Shown piece after piece: positions 25,051-33,469 of a DNA stretch of 64,000 nucleotides. Position 1 is the first letter of the stretch; the number at the start of each line of letters is the position of its first letter. The position numbers and the translations under genes are program-made. The stretch lies in assembly GCF_003583365.1 (NCBI RefSeq), contig NZ_QXED01000003.1, positions 884,718-948,717 on the forward strand, written 5' to 3'. The notes beneath the pieces were generated by a model. The model made no database searches, was not told the DNA's origin, and saw only the letters and a list, made by a program, of their open reading frames with translations. This DNA is from Fibrisoma montanum (GTDB lineage: Bacteria > Bacteroidota > Bacteroidia > Cytophagales > Spirosomataceae).

Positions 25051-25617
25051 TTATTTCGACGGCATCAACACCGTATCGATCGAGTGAACAACGCCGTTCG
25101 TTGCCTGAATATCGGCCATTGTTACGGTAGCGGAACCACCTTTGGCATCTTTGATCATCACCGTATCGCCCTGCTTGCTTACGGTCAGCGTTTCGCCGTT
25201 GACGGTTTTAATCGTCTGACCATCCTTCAGATCGGCCGCTTTCACACTACCCTGTACCACGTGAGTCGCCAGGATGCCGGTCAGTTGTTTTTTCATTTCC
25301 GGCTTGAGCAGGTTGTCAAGCGTACCGGCGGGCAGCTTGGCGAAGGCATCGTTGGTCGGTGCGAACACCGTGTACGGACCGGCCCCTTTGGCCCGATCGG
25401 CCAGACCAGCGGCCTGCAACGCCTGAAGCAGCGTGGTGTGGTCGGACGACATACCCGCGCTGGCGGCTAAATCCTTTCCTGTAGAAGCCCCCATGGCTCC
25501 ATTCGATGTGCCCGACTGAGCCGGCATGGTGTTGGTTGACTGCGCCTGGGCAGAAACGGCGGCTCCTGTTAGCAGCGTAATGCCGAGGGCCAGACTAAAC
25601 ATGGTTTGCTTAAACAT
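25051..25617 (-). CDS. Exported fasciclin-domain protein
   Basis: A 188-residue protein with a signal peptide (about 1-25, ending SAQAQ), a low-complexity Ser/Thr/Gly linker, and one fasciclin (FAS1) domain: MSSDHTTLLQALQAAGLADRAKGAGPYTVFAPTNDAFAKLP, LDNLLKPEMKKQLTGILATHVVQG, and the terminal TNGVVHSIDTVLMP. FAS1 domains mediate adhesion or matrix contacts. Monocistronic, with its own terminator. The family call is secure; the binding partner is unknown. Confidence 0.93.
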   Translation of the reverse strand: MFKQTMFSLALGITLLTGAAVSAQAQSTNTMPAQSGTSNGAMGASTGKDLAASAGMSSDHTTLLQALQAAGLADRAKGAGPYTVFAPTNDAFAKLPAGTLDNLLKPEMKKQLTGILATHVVQGSVKAADLKDGQTIKTVNGETLTVSKQGDTVMIKDAKGGSATVTMADIQATNGVVHSIDTVLMPSK

Positions 25618-25809
25618 AACTGGTTACTGAGTAAGTGATGAAGGTAGGGCCTGACACCCGTTGTCAGGTTAACGTTCAGATTGCCAACGGCCTGATTAAC
25701 CAGATTGTTTATAATGGAATAAATAAGTAGTTAATAGTAGCAATTTGTTAATATGGGCAGTAAGGTACATTCACTGACAGCATTTGCGGGCTGTAACCAC
25801 GTCGATATG

Positions 25810-25842
25810 AAAAAAGCCCCGGATCATCACGATCCGGGGCTT
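25810..25842 (-). terminator. Terminator downstream of tRNA-Val
   Basis: A perfect 10-bp GC-rich stem (GCCCCGGATC / GATCCGGGGC) with a 5-base loop is followed on the minus strand by TTTTTT, 8 bases beyond the tRNA 3' end. Classic intrinsic terminator. Confidence 0.85.
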
Positions 25843-25849
25843 GCCGTAG

Positions 25850-25924
25850 TAGGAAGTAGCGGGCTCGAACCGCTGACCTCTGCTCTGTCAAAGCAGCGCT
25901 CTGAACCAACTGAGCTAACCTCCT
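25850..25924 (-). tRNA. tRNA-Val (anticodon GAC)
   Basis: On the minus strand the cloverleaf folds with acceptor AGGAGGT/ACTTCCT, D arm GCTC...GAGC, anticodon stem CTGCT/AGCAG with loop TTGACAG (anticodon GAC), and T arm AGCGG/CCGCT with loop TTCGAGC. The discriminator base is A and no CCA is encoded. One G-T pair occurs in the acceptor. A terminator follows. Confidence 0.9.
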
Positions 25925-26156
25925 TTGTCCCCTTGCGGGACTGCAAATTTATAAAAGTCCTTCGGTTTCCAAACGCACGCCGTAGATTTTTTGCGATGGG
26001 ATCCGCCACAGACGTTTCCCGCTTCTGCCATAAGCAGAATGGTGCCGGGCGACTATTCAGGATTAAATTTCTTCATTTTAAGTATTTACAACGTCTAAAT
26101 TGTGGATAGGTATCAATGTAACTTACTGAAAGATGGATTTAAAAATTGGCTATCTT

Positions 26157-26259
26157 CTGTCATCCCGACGATAGGATCGGCCCGCCGAAGCGGGAATCTT
26201 TGGGTGAGACTAACAGGCTCTACGGCTACCGAAGATCCCTCCTATCGTCGGGATGACAG
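26157..26259. repeat. Long palindromic intergenic repeat, copy 1
   Basis: A 20-bp perfect inverted repeat, CTGTCATCCCGACGATAGGA against its complement at 26240-26259, with inner partial pairing (GGGAATCTT / GAAGATCCC). The same design and words (GTCATCCCGACG, GATCCCTCC) recur at 59789-59878. It is a dispersed palindromic element of the type seen across Bacteroidota genomes. No open frame inside. Confidence 0.8.
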
Positions 26260-26320
26260 AGGATGGCTCTCTCAAATCGCCTATTTCACGTTATTTGCCG
26301 TGGTATAATTGCTTTATCGT

Positions 26321-26515
26321 ATGACGATCACCATTCCTAAAAACGCTTCTGCCACCGATGTTGAGAAGCAAATTAAGAAAGCCGTCAGAAAAAAACCCAA
26401 AGGGTTTGACGCAGCGAAGCATGCAGGGACGGTAAAATGGGAACAGGACCCATTAACCTACCAGTATGAAGTTCGGGGCCGGGCGAAAGATGGAACGCAG
26501 GCTGGCAGGTCCTGA
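26321..26515 (+). CDS. Small basic hypothetical protein
   Basis: A 64-residue protein from ATG 26321: MTITIPKNASATDVEKQIKKAVRKK..., Lys-rich, with no membrane segment. A TTG 12 bases upstream is a poorer start. It looks like a short helix-plus-strand protein. It converges on the MFS transporter gene, stops 9 bases apart, and lies just downstream of a palindromic repeat. I do not recognise the family. Confidence 0.6.
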   Translation: MTITIPKNASATDVEKQIKKAVRKKPKGFDAAKHAGTVKWEQDPLTYQYEVRGRAKDGTQAGRS

Positions 26516-26523
26516 CCAGCCTC

Positions 26524-27834
26524 TTACGCAACTCCTTCGGTTTCCAAACGCACACCGTAGATTTTTTGCGATGGAATCCGCCACAGCAGTACGAAGCCCA
26601 CTACGAACAGCAGCAGCAGAGCCAGTACGCTGTTACGCATGCTGCCCGTAATCTGCTCGATCAGACCGTACACCGCCGTGCCAAGTACGATAGACGTTTT
26701 TTCCGTTACGTCGTAGAAGCTGAAATACGAGGCCGTGTCGGTCGTGGCGGGAATCAGTTTGGAGTAGGTCGACCGCGACAGTGACTGAACACCGCCCATC
26801 ACCAGACCGACTACGGCCGCCAGACCAAAAAACTGGGTTTCGGTCTGTACAAAGTAGGCCCCGGCGCAGATGCCGACCCAGATCAGAACGGCCACCATCA
26901 GGGCGTAGGTATTCCCGAACCGCTCCGATAGCCGGGCAAACGCATACGCCCCGGCAATAGCCACCAGTTGAATTAGCAGAATGGTAATGATCAGGCTCTG
27001 GGCGGGTAGTTTCAGCTCGTCGCTGCCGAAGATCGTCGCTACGTACATGACCGTCTGCACGCCCATGTTATAGACGAAAAAAGCCACCAGAAAGCGCTTG
27101 GCCAGCGGTCGCCCCTGCAACGCCCGCCAGACGTGCCGCAGTTCGTTGAAGCCGTTGAACAGCCAGTTGCCCGGCACCTGCGGTTTCCGAACGCCATCGG
27201 GCAGTCGGCTGAACGGGATCTGCGCAAAGCCGATCCACCAGACCCCAACGGTCAGAAAGGCAATCCGCGAGGCCATGCCTTCGGAAATGTTGCCGAACCA
27301 GCCCGGCTTCAGAATCAGCACCAGGTTAAACACCATCAGCAGCACACTCCCGATGTAGCCCATTGAAAAGCCCCGGGCGCTGACCCGGTCGAACTGGTCT
27401 TCGGTGGCGATATCGGGCAGATACGAATTGTAGAACACGATACTGCCGCTCCATCCGATCAGGCTGAGCCAGAACATGATAACGGCAAAGGTGGTCGTTT
27501 CGGGCGTGAAGAAGTACAGCAGTCCGCAGCTAATGGCCCCGGCATAACAGAACGCCTTCATAAACGCCTTCTTGCGACCGCTGTAGTCGGCGATGGCCGT
27601 ACAGAACGGCGACAGCAGAGCCGTGAACAGAAAAGCGGCCGATACCGTATAGGAAAACAGAACCGAATTTTTAATCGAAACCCCCAGAAAATCAATGACT
27701 GGTCCGCCGGCTTCGTTGAGGGCCGTAGCGGAAAAATACACCGGAAAGATACTGGATACGATCACCAGCGAATGAACCGAATTGGCCCAATCGTAGTACG
27801 TCCAGGCGGTTAAGGTGCGAGGGTTGTTTTTCAT
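26524..27834 (-). CDS. MFS transporter, UMF1/Atg22-like
   Basis: A 436-residue protein with about 12 membrane helices. The opening TAWTYYDWANSVHSLVIVSSIFPVYFS is the signature of the UMF1 (Atg22-like) branch of the major facilitator superfamily. FGVYFA-type helices, GWSGSIVFYNSYLPDIAT and GGVQSLSRSTYSKLIPATTDTASYFSFYD also match. Members export amino acids or small metabolites; the substrate is unknown. It is preceded by the palindrome at 27842-27920, which separates it from the hydrolase gene upstream. Confidence 0.9.
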   Translation of the reverse strand: MKNNPRTLTAWTYYDWANSVHSLVIVSSIFPVYFSATALNEAGGPVIDFLGVSIKNSVLFSYTVSAAFLFTALLSPFCTAIADYSGRKKAFMKAFCYAGAISCGLLYFFTPETTTFAVIMFWLSLIGWSGSIVFYNSYLPDIATEDQFDRVSARGFSMGYIGSVLLMVFNLVLILKPGWFGNISEGMASRIAFLTVGVWWIGFAQIPFSRLPDGVRKPQVPGNWLFNGFNELRHVWRALQGRPLAKRFLVAFFVYNMGVQTVMYVATIFGSDELKLPAQSLIITILLIQLVAIAGAYAFARLSERFGNTYALMVAVLIWVGICAGAYFVQTETQFFGLAAVVGLVMGGVQSLSRSTYSKLIPATTDTASYFSFYDVTEKTSIVLGTAVYGLIEQITGSMRNSVLALLLLFVVGFVLLWRIPSQKIYGVRLETEGVA

Positions 27835-27841
27835 AAAAATG

Positions 27842-27920
27842 ATTGAATGACGGAATGGTTGAGTGATTGAATTGGCCCACTATTCAGTAATTCAATCACT
27901 CAACCATTCCGTCATTCAAT
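27842..27920. repeat. Perfect 32-bp palindrome made of degenerate 8-mers
   Basis: The arms at 27842-27873 and 27889-27920 are perfectly complementary (32 bp) around a 15-base loop. Each arm reads as tandem 8-mers (ATTGAATG ACGGAATG GTTGAGTG ATTGAATT). The right arm contains the TGA stop of the hydrolase gene (27912-27914). The left end stops 8 bases before the ATG of the MFS gene. There is no U-tract, so it is not an ordinary terminator. Confidence 0.85.
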
Positions 27921-28763
27921 ATTAGTCAAAAACTGAATCACCGCCTTCGTAAACGCGTGGTTGGAGTCGCCGGCGACCATGTGGCCGGCTTCGGCGACGT
28001 TCACGCTGCGTACGTGCGGAACCAGGTCCAGAAATTCAGCCATTATTTTATCGCTCACAACATCGCTCATGCCCCCTCGTACAATCAGCGTCGGTACGGT
28101 CAGGGCTTTGGCGGCCCGGTAGAGCCGTTCTTCGTTACTGGTCTGTTTGTCGGGCGTAGTGGCCTGCCGCCAGATGTCGAGCATAACCGGATCCCAGTGC
28201 CAGTAATACCGCCCATCGGCTTTCCGGCGCAGGTTCTTCTCCAGCCGGCTGTGGTCCTGCGGTCGCGGACGATTTGGCAGATAGGCAGCCACGGCTTCAG
28301 CCGCTTCGTCGAGGTTGGCGAACCCGTGTTTGTTGGCACTCATGAACGCGAAAATGCGCTCGATGCCTTTCTGTTCGGCGCGGGGAGCAATGTCGACCAG
28401 CACAATTGCCGAGCAGATCGATTCATCCCGTTCCCCTTCGGCAATCAGCGCGGTCATCCCCCCCATCGACGCACCCACCACGGCCGGTTTCCGGCCAAGC
28501 TGGCGAATGACGGCCCGCAGATCCCCGGCCAGGTAGTCGATGCTGTAGTGCCCTTCCGCCGACCAGTCGCTGTCGCCGTGCCCCCGGGCATCCAGCGCAA
28601 TAGCGTACCAGCCTGCTTCGGCCAGCCACCGGGCCGTATCGCCCCACGAATGCCGGGTTTGTCCGCCACCGTGCAGCAGCAACACAATCGGATTGGCCGC
28701 ATCGCCCCAGGCATCCCCCACGACGTGAAAGCCAGGTTCCGTTTCAAATCGAATCGTCTGCAT
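27912..28763 (-). CDS. Alpha/beta hydrolase
   Basis: A 283-residue alpha/beta-fold hydrolase: HG motif LLLHGGGQTRHSW near 30, DARGHGDSDWS near 58, nucleophile elbow VGASMGGMTAL with Ser near 99, an acidic residue in the LIVRGGMSDVVS stretch near 230, and a catalytic His in AEAGHMVAGD near 265. The family includes esterases, lyases and C-C hydrolases; the substrate is not readable. Cytosolic. The TGA stop lies inside the palindromic repeat that follows. Confidence 0.88.
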   Translation of the reverse strand: MQTIRFETEPGFHVVGDAWGDAANPIVLLLHGGGQTRHSWGDTARWLAEAGWYAIALDARGHGDSDWSAEGHYSIDYLAGDLRAVIRQLGRKPAVVGASMGGMTALIAEGERDESICSAIVLVDIAPRAEQKGIERIFAFMSANKHGFANLDEAAEAVAAYLPNRPRPQDHSRLEKNLRRKADGRYYWHWDPVMLDIWRQATTPDKQTSNEERLYRAAKALTVPTLIVRGGMSDVVSDKIMAEFLDLVPHVRSVNVAEAGHMVAGDSNHAFTKAVIQFLTNIE

Positions 28764-28781
28764 ACGGGAATATCGACAAAC

Positions 28782-28838
28782 TGACTGGCTGAATGATTGA
28801 ATGAAGCCAATGCGATTGCTTATTCATTCAGCCAGTCA
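28782..28838. repeat. Palindrome of degenerate 8-mers
   Basis: Inverted repeat TGACTGGCTGAATGA at 28782-28796 and its exact complement at 28824-28838 around a 27-base loop. The left side again reads as 8-mers (CTGACTGG CTGAATGA TTGAATGA). It lies between the hydrolase start (28763) and the stop of the lipoprotein gene (28848), the same placement as the 27842 element. Confidence 0.7.
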
Positions 28839-28847
28839 ATCGGTCAA

Positions 28848-29324
28848 TTAAAGCACCGGGTCAAATTCAAGGTTGATGTCGGACTGTCGGCCGTCGACCG
28901 GAGCTTGTTGACGTAAGATCAATTTTCTGGACCGCGTTAATTCGACGATGGGAAATTTCCCTTTGAAGCCGGTCACGTTTACATCGATGGCCCTGTTGTC
29001 GTCGACCAGCTCCCAGGTACCGCCGTTGATAACCTGCTTGGTATTTTTATCAACAGCGCGTACTGTTTTGTCTGCCTTGAACTGCATATCCAGATCGTAC
29101 AACACCTGCGTGGTTACGTTCAGGCGGTTGCGGTCGAGCGTCTGCCCATCAGGCGTAGCAACGCGGCTAACCCGCCAGGAATTGCCGACCAGCATCTCGG
29201 TTTGGGTAGCCGCTGCGGGGGTAGTGCCCCCGTCATCATCCTCGCATCCGGTTAAAAATCCGGTCAGAAAAATAGCCAGCAGCATCGCAAACGCTGTGGT
29301 TCTCAGTGAAATTTTCGTTTTCAT
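28848..29324 (-). CDS. Lipoprotein, lipocalin-like hypothetical
   Basis: A 158-residue predicted lipoprotein with a type II signal peptide and lipobox (FLTGFLTGC-EDDD), followed by an acidic/Thr-rich linker. The mature region (MLVGNSWRVSRVATPDGQ..., DMQFKADKTVRAVDKNTKQVINGGTWELVDDNRAIDV) has the order of strands seen in small lipocalin-like proteins of Bacteroidota. It would sit on the outer or inner membrane facing the periplasm. ATG 29324 is preferred; an in-frame ATG at 29333 adds three residues. Function unknown. Confidence 0.8.
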   Translation of the reverse strand: MKTKISLRTTAFAMLLAIFLTGFLTGCEDDDGGTTPAAATQTEMLVGNSWRVSRVATPDGQTLDRNRLNVTTQVLYDLDMQFKADKTVRAVDKNTKQVINGGTWELVDDNRAIDVNVTGFKGKFPIVELTRSRKLILRQQAPVDGRQSDINLEFDPVL

Positions 29325-29378
29325 GTTGTGCATGGGTAACAGAAACCTAACGTGCTGGTTACTGGTTTATCGCGTAGA

Positions 29379-29412
29379 TTGCCCTCAGTGGGCCTAAATT
29401 TCTCTACTTTTG
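29379..29412 (+). promoter_or_regulatory. Putative Bacteroidota-type promoter for 29428
   Basis: TTG at 29379-29381 and TACTTTTG at 29405-29412, 23 bases apart, fit the TTG / TAnnTTTG pattern. The -7-like box ends 15 bases upstream of the ATG, implying a very short 5' leader. Confidence 0.5.
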
Positions 29413-29427
29413 GGCAAAAATCAAGCT

Positions 29428-31074
29428 ATGCGTCTTCGTTACGGCTTTTGGTTTGTTCTTGCAATGGGCTGGCTGAACAGCCTGACTCCACCGGCTGCGG
29501 CTCAGTCGCGGTGCGCCGAGCGGCTCAATTTCACCCCGGTGAGCCAGCCAAATATGATCGAATGGAACAAGTTTCCGGAGTTTACGCTGCCTTTCCCGGT
29601 CATCTACGGCGGTCCGCGGCTGAACGACCGGCAGGGGGCTCCACTACGGCATGGATTCAGTCACATCGTTCACGTACAGGACGGCGAGTTCGGTACGTCG
29701 GTGCAGCTTCGGCAGTGGGCGCTGGAATACGCGGGCTTCGCCACCGGCCTCAACCAACCCTGGGAAACCATCGAAAGTCCGTGGAATAATGACCTGAATG
29801 CGTACCGGGCCAAGTGGGACCGCTACCTGTCCGACGTATCGGGTGGCCAGAAAGACGCCAACGGCCGGTATCGTTTTCCGGCTGGGCGGTTCACCCTCGA
29901 CATCGAACGCATCAGCGAAACCGACACCCGCATTCTGCGGCTCAAACAGGACCCCGCCGTACCGGCAACCTATCGACAGCTACCCGACGCCGAGTTTATC
30001 GCCCGCTACAAAAAAGACATGCGCAACCTGTACGCCGAAGGCATGCGCTACGTGCGCGAACGGGCAGACCTGTCGAACGTCGTGGTGAGTTCCTACGCCG
30101 ATACACCCATCCTGAATACGTACCTGAACGTGATCGGCAATACCTGGGCCGACTGGACAACGAACCTCAACCGGGTCAATTACCTCGTGAAGGATTCGAC
30201 CGAACGCCAGGTTGGTGGGCCGTATTACAACCAGCTGGATGCCCTGTCGCCGTCGGCCTACTACTTCTACGATTACCCCAATCCGCTCGCCCGGGATTAT
30301 CTGCCCTATCTGTTGTTTCAGGTGGAGGCCAACCGAGCCTGGAGCAACAAACCCGTGGTTCCCTACGTCTGGCTGCGGTATCACAACACCACCGAGTTCT
30401 ACCCAAAACTCATTCAGCCGTTCATGGCCGAAGCGACGGCTATCTTCCCGTTCTTTTCGGGCGCTAAAGGCCTGTGGTTGTGGGACGAACCCGGTGTGGG
30501 GAGCCGGTTTACGGCGAACCTGAACGCCTACGAACAGTTCATTCACGGTCTGTACCGCCTGTCGCGGTTTGCGGATATGTTCCAGGGCAATTACGAGCTA
30601 GTGATTGAAACACCCGCCCGCGACCTGATGGACAAGCAATTGCCCGTCTGGCGGGGCGTGGTCAAAGACCAGAAGATTCTGATTGCTGCCCAGAACTCCT
30701 ACGCAGTCGACGGGCAGAAGACAGCGGTGACGGTACGGTATAAATCCTGGCAGCAGACCATCGAGCTGACCGGCCGCGAGGTGTACCTCTGTCAGTTCGA
30801 CATTCCGACCGTAACGGCCGTTGAGCCGACGCTGCCCCCGATGCAGGTTTCGCCCAACCCCGCCCAGACCGAATTATCGGTTTCTTTTCCCCACCCCCCA
30901 ACCCCGGCTACCGAAATGACGTTACACACTATGACCGGCCAGCTGGTGCTGAAAAAATCAGTCAGCAGTGTCCGGGAAACGCTCAGCGTAGCGACCCTGC
31001 CCGCCGGGATTTATCTGCTCCGTATCCAGAACGGTACGCAAAGCCAGACCCGACGGGTGGTAATCGCCCGGTGA
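29428..31074 (+). CDS. Secreted protein with type IX sorting domain, unknown catalytic fold
   Basis: A 548-residue protein with a signal peptide (about 1-27, ending AAAQ), a large central domain (about 30-450) and a type IX secretion C-terminal sorting domain (VSPNPAQTELSVSF ... GIYLLRIQNGTQSQTRRVVIAR). It should cross the outer membrane through the Por/Spr machinery and be released or surface-attached. The centre has many Trp/Tyr residues and a TIM-barrel-like rhythm (GRFTLDIERIS, NVVVSSYAD, SAYYFYDYPNP, KPVVPYVWLRYH, GAKGLWLWDEPG), suggesting a glycosidase-like fold, but I cannot name a family. ATG 29428 gives the best leader. Confidence 0.82.
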   Translation: MRLRYGFWFVLAMGWLNSLTPPAAAQSRCAERLNFTPVSQPNMIEWNKFPEFTLPFPVIYGGPRLNDRQGAPLRHGFSHIVHVQDGEFGTSVQLRQWALEYAGFATGLNQPWETIESPWNNDLNAYRAKWDRYLSDVSGGQKDANGRYRFPAGRFTLDIERISETDTRILRLKQDPAVPATYRQLPDAEFIARYKKDMRNLYAEGMRYVRERADLSNVVVSSYADTPILNTYLNVIGNTWADWTTNLNRVNYLVKDSTERQVGGPYYNQLDALSPSAYYFYDYPNPLARDYLPYLLFQVEANRAWSNKPVVPYVWLRYHNTTEFYPKLIQPFMAEATAIFPFFSGAKGLWLWDEPGVGSRFTANLNAYEQFIHGLYRLSRFADMFQGNYELVIETPARDLMDKQLPVWRGVVKDQKILIAAQNSYAVDGQKTAVTVRYKSWQQTIELTGREVYLCQFDIPTVTAVEPTLPPMQVSPNPAQTELSVSFPHPPTPATEMTLHTMTGQLVLKKSVSSVRETLSVATLPAGIYLLRIQNGTQSQTRRVVIAR

Positions 31075-31076
31075 TG

Positions 31077-31282
31077 GTTTGGAGTTTCGGGGTTTGTAGT
31101 TCGTTGTTTGTAGTTTGTAGTTGGTGGTTCGTTGTTTCGGGTTCAGGCGCAGGCTTCACTTAACCACACCCAACCACAAACCCACCAACTACAAACCCCC
31201 ATCAACTACAAACTACGAACTACAAACCCCACCAACTACAAACCACGAACCACAAACCCGCCAACTACAAACCACAAACCCT
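31077..31282. repeat. Inverted arrays of degenerate 7-mers
   Basis: Starting 3 bases after a stop codon, the left array reads in 7-mers (TTTGTAG TTCGTTG TTTGTAG TTTGTAG TTGGTGG TTCGTTG). After a spacer of about 30 bases the right array (about 31169-31282) is the complementary type, built of words such as CCAACTACAAACC. The arms can pair imperfectly into a very long hairpin. It ends 18 bases before the ATG of the next gene. Confidence 0.8.
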
Positions 31283-31300
31283 CAACGTACACTCGAAAAC

Positions 31301-33322
31301 ATGGCTAACCGACTCGCGAACGAAACCAGTCCATACCTACTTCAACACGCGCACAACCCCGTCGACTGGTATCCGTGGGGTGAAGAAGCGCTGACCAAAG
31401 CGCAAGAAGAAGACAAACCGATTATTGTCAGTATCGGCTATTCGGCCTGCCACTGGTGCCACGTAATGGAGCGCGAGTCGTTTGAAAAGGAGCCGGTGGC
31501 GCGGGTGATGAACGAAAACTTCGTCTGCATCAAAGTAGACCGCGAAGAGCGGCCCGATGTGGACGCGATCTACATGGAGGCCGTGCAGGCGATGGGCGTG
31601 CAGGGTGGCTGGCCGCTAAACGTATTCCTGATGCCCAACGCCAAACCGTTCTACGGCGTAACGTACCTGCCTCCTCAGAACTGGGTAAACCTGCTCGGTA
31701 ATATCCGCGACGCGTTTGATGAGCACCGCGACGACCTGGCGCAGTCGGCGGAGGGATTTGCGACGGAACTGAACCTGTCCGATTCGGAACGGTTTGGGCT
31801 GGAGCCGGCCACTCCGCTGTTCGCGGCCGAAACCCTCGACGTACTTTACCGCAAAATACACGTCAAAGCCGACGATGAAAAAGGCGGAATGCGTCGCGCA
31901 CCCAAGTTTCCCATGCCGAGCATCTGGCAGTTTCTGCTGCGCTACTACGACGTTTCGGCCGGCAACGATACGGCCCTCCGGCTGGTCACGCTGACCCTCG
32001 ACCGCATGGCCCTCGGTGGTATCTACGACCAGTTGGGCGGTGGGTTTGCCCGCTACTCGACTGATGCCGACTGGTTTGCTCCCCACTTTGAGAAGATGCT
32101 GTACGATAATGGGCAGTTGCTGACTCTCTACAGCGAAGCGTATAGCCTGACCAAGAGTCCGTTGTATAAACACGTCGTGTACCAGACCATTGCGTTTGCC
32201 CAGCGCGAACTGCTGAGTCCGGACGGCGGCTTTTATTCGGCCCTCGACGCCGACAGCGAAGGCGAAGAAGGCAAATTCTACACGTTTACCACCCCCGAAC
32301 TCCGCGATGCCCTCGGCGTCGACTTCGACTGGTTTGCGGAGTTGTACAACCTCTCTGAAAACGGAAACTGGGAGCATGGAAGGAATATTCTCCACCGGAC
32401 CGAAAGCGACGAGTCCTTTGCCGAACGCATGGGCTGGTCGGCGGCTGACCTCAGCGTTCGGCTCGATGCTACCCACGCCCGGCTGTTCAAAATCCGCAAC
32501 GAACGGATCCGGCCGGGGCTGGACGATAAAATCCTGTGCTCCTGGAACGGACTGATGCTGAAGGGACTCGCTACGGCCTACCGTATTTTTGGCGAGCCCG
32601 AGTTCCTAACGCTGGCCCTGCGGAACGCCTATTTCCTGCTGCAGAAAATGCGCGACAATCGGAACGGGCGGCTCTGGCATACCTACAAAGCGGGCCGCGC
32701 CCGGCAACCGGGTTTTCTGGAAGACTACGCGGCCGTAATCGACGGACTGCTGGCCCTGTACCAGGCCACGTTCACCGAAACCTGGCTCACCGAAGCCGAC
32801 CGCCTGACGCAGTACGTATTCGATAATTTCCAGGACCCCGACGACGATCTGTTTTTCTTCACCGACAAGAACGGGGAAGAACTCATTGCCCGGCGCAAGG
32901 AACTGTTCGACAACGTGATCCCGTCGTCAAACTCCATTATGGCCGGCAATCTGTACGCCCTGAGCCTGCTGCTGGAACGGCCGGCCTACGCGGAACGGGC
33001 CGACCGGATGCTGGGGCGCGTGCAGCCGCTGGTGCAGCAAAACGCCGATTACCTGACCAACTGGGCTGCCCTCTACGCCCTGCGGGTACGTCCTACGGCC
33101 GAAATCGCCATTGTGGGTCAGGACGCCGAGACGTACCGCCGGCAAATCGACGCCGAATTCTATCCAAACAAGGTGCTGTGCGGAACAACCAGCCAGAGTG
33201 AACTGCCGTTGCTACAGCAGCGCGGCCCCATCGACGGCAAAACGGCCGTGTACGTCTGCTACAACCGGGCCTGTCAGTTGCCGGTCACGAGTGTAGAGGA
33301 AGTCTGGCGCATGGTTCGCTAG
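31301..33322 (+). CDS. YyaL-type thioredoxin-fold protein (DUF255)
   Basis: A 673-residue protein. The N-terminal thioredoxin-like domain (about 1-165) begins [29 protein letters not shown] and carries the CxxC motif in [15 protein letters not shown]. The rest is an (alpha/alpha)6-barrel-like region ([50 protein letters not shown]). This is the conserved YyaL/spermatogenesis-associated protein 20 family; its function is not established, with a thiol-redox or sugar-related role suspected. No signal peptide. ATG 31301 is chosen because the family begins at that residue; the longer frame upstream runs through repeat DNA. Confidence 0.93.
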   Translation: MANRLANETSPYLLQHAHNPVDWYPWGEEALTKAQEEDKPIIVSIGYSACHWCHVMERESFEKEPVARVMNENFVCIKVDREERPDVDAIYMEAVQAMGVQGGWPLNVFLMPNAKPFYGVTYLPPQNWVNLLGNIRDAFDEHRDDLAQSAEGFATELNLSDSERFGLEPATPLFAAETLDVLYRKIHVKADDEKGGMRRAPKFPMPSIWQFLLRYYDVSAGNDTALRLVTLTLDRMALGGIYDQLGGGFARYSTDADWFAPHFEKMLYDNGQLLTLYSEAYSLTKSPLYKHVVYQTIAFAQRELLSPDGGFYSALDADSEGEEGKFYTFTTPELRDALGVDFDWFAELYNLSENGNWEHGRNILHRTESDESFAERMGWSAADLSVRLDATHARLFKIRNERIRPGLDDKILCSWNGLMLKGLATAYRIFGEPEFLTLALRNAYFLLQKMRDNRNGRLWHTYKAGRARQPGFLEDYAAVIDGLLALYQATFTETWLTEADRLTQYVFDNFQDPDDDLFFFTDKNGEELIARRKELFDNVIPSSNSIMAGNLYALSLLLERPAYAERADRMLGRVQPLVQQNADYLTNWAALYALRVRPTAEIAIVGQDAETYRRQIDAEFYPNKVLCGTTSQSELPLLQQRGPIDGKTAVYVCYNRACQLPVTSVEEVWRMVR

Positions 33323-33414
33323 CGAATTTACTGAGTCAGTCACCGGGGCGGAGTTAAGTTATTCGGCTATAACCGTTCAATAACAAATACCGGTCGTCGG
33401 CATTAGAGTGGTTT

Positions 33415-33451
33415 GGGTGGAGCGAAGTACCGTAGAAACTTCGTTCCACCC
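33415..33451. terminator. Hairpin between YyaL-type and lipoprotein genes
   Basis: GGGTGGAGCGAAGT pairs with ACTTCGTTCCACCC (13 Watson-Crick pairs and one G-T), loop 9 bases. It sits 19 bases before the next ATG, so it could terminate the upstream gene or affect translation of the downstream one. Confidence 0.5.
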
Positions 33452-33469
33452 TCATTTCTCAAAACCACA

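Noticed and set aside
25753..26109. 118-codon plus-strand frame
   Set aside because: It runs through the tRNA-Val gene and its terminator.
31121..31300. N-terminal extension of the YyaL-type protein
   Set aside because: The frame there is translated heptamer repeat; the family begins at ATG 31301.
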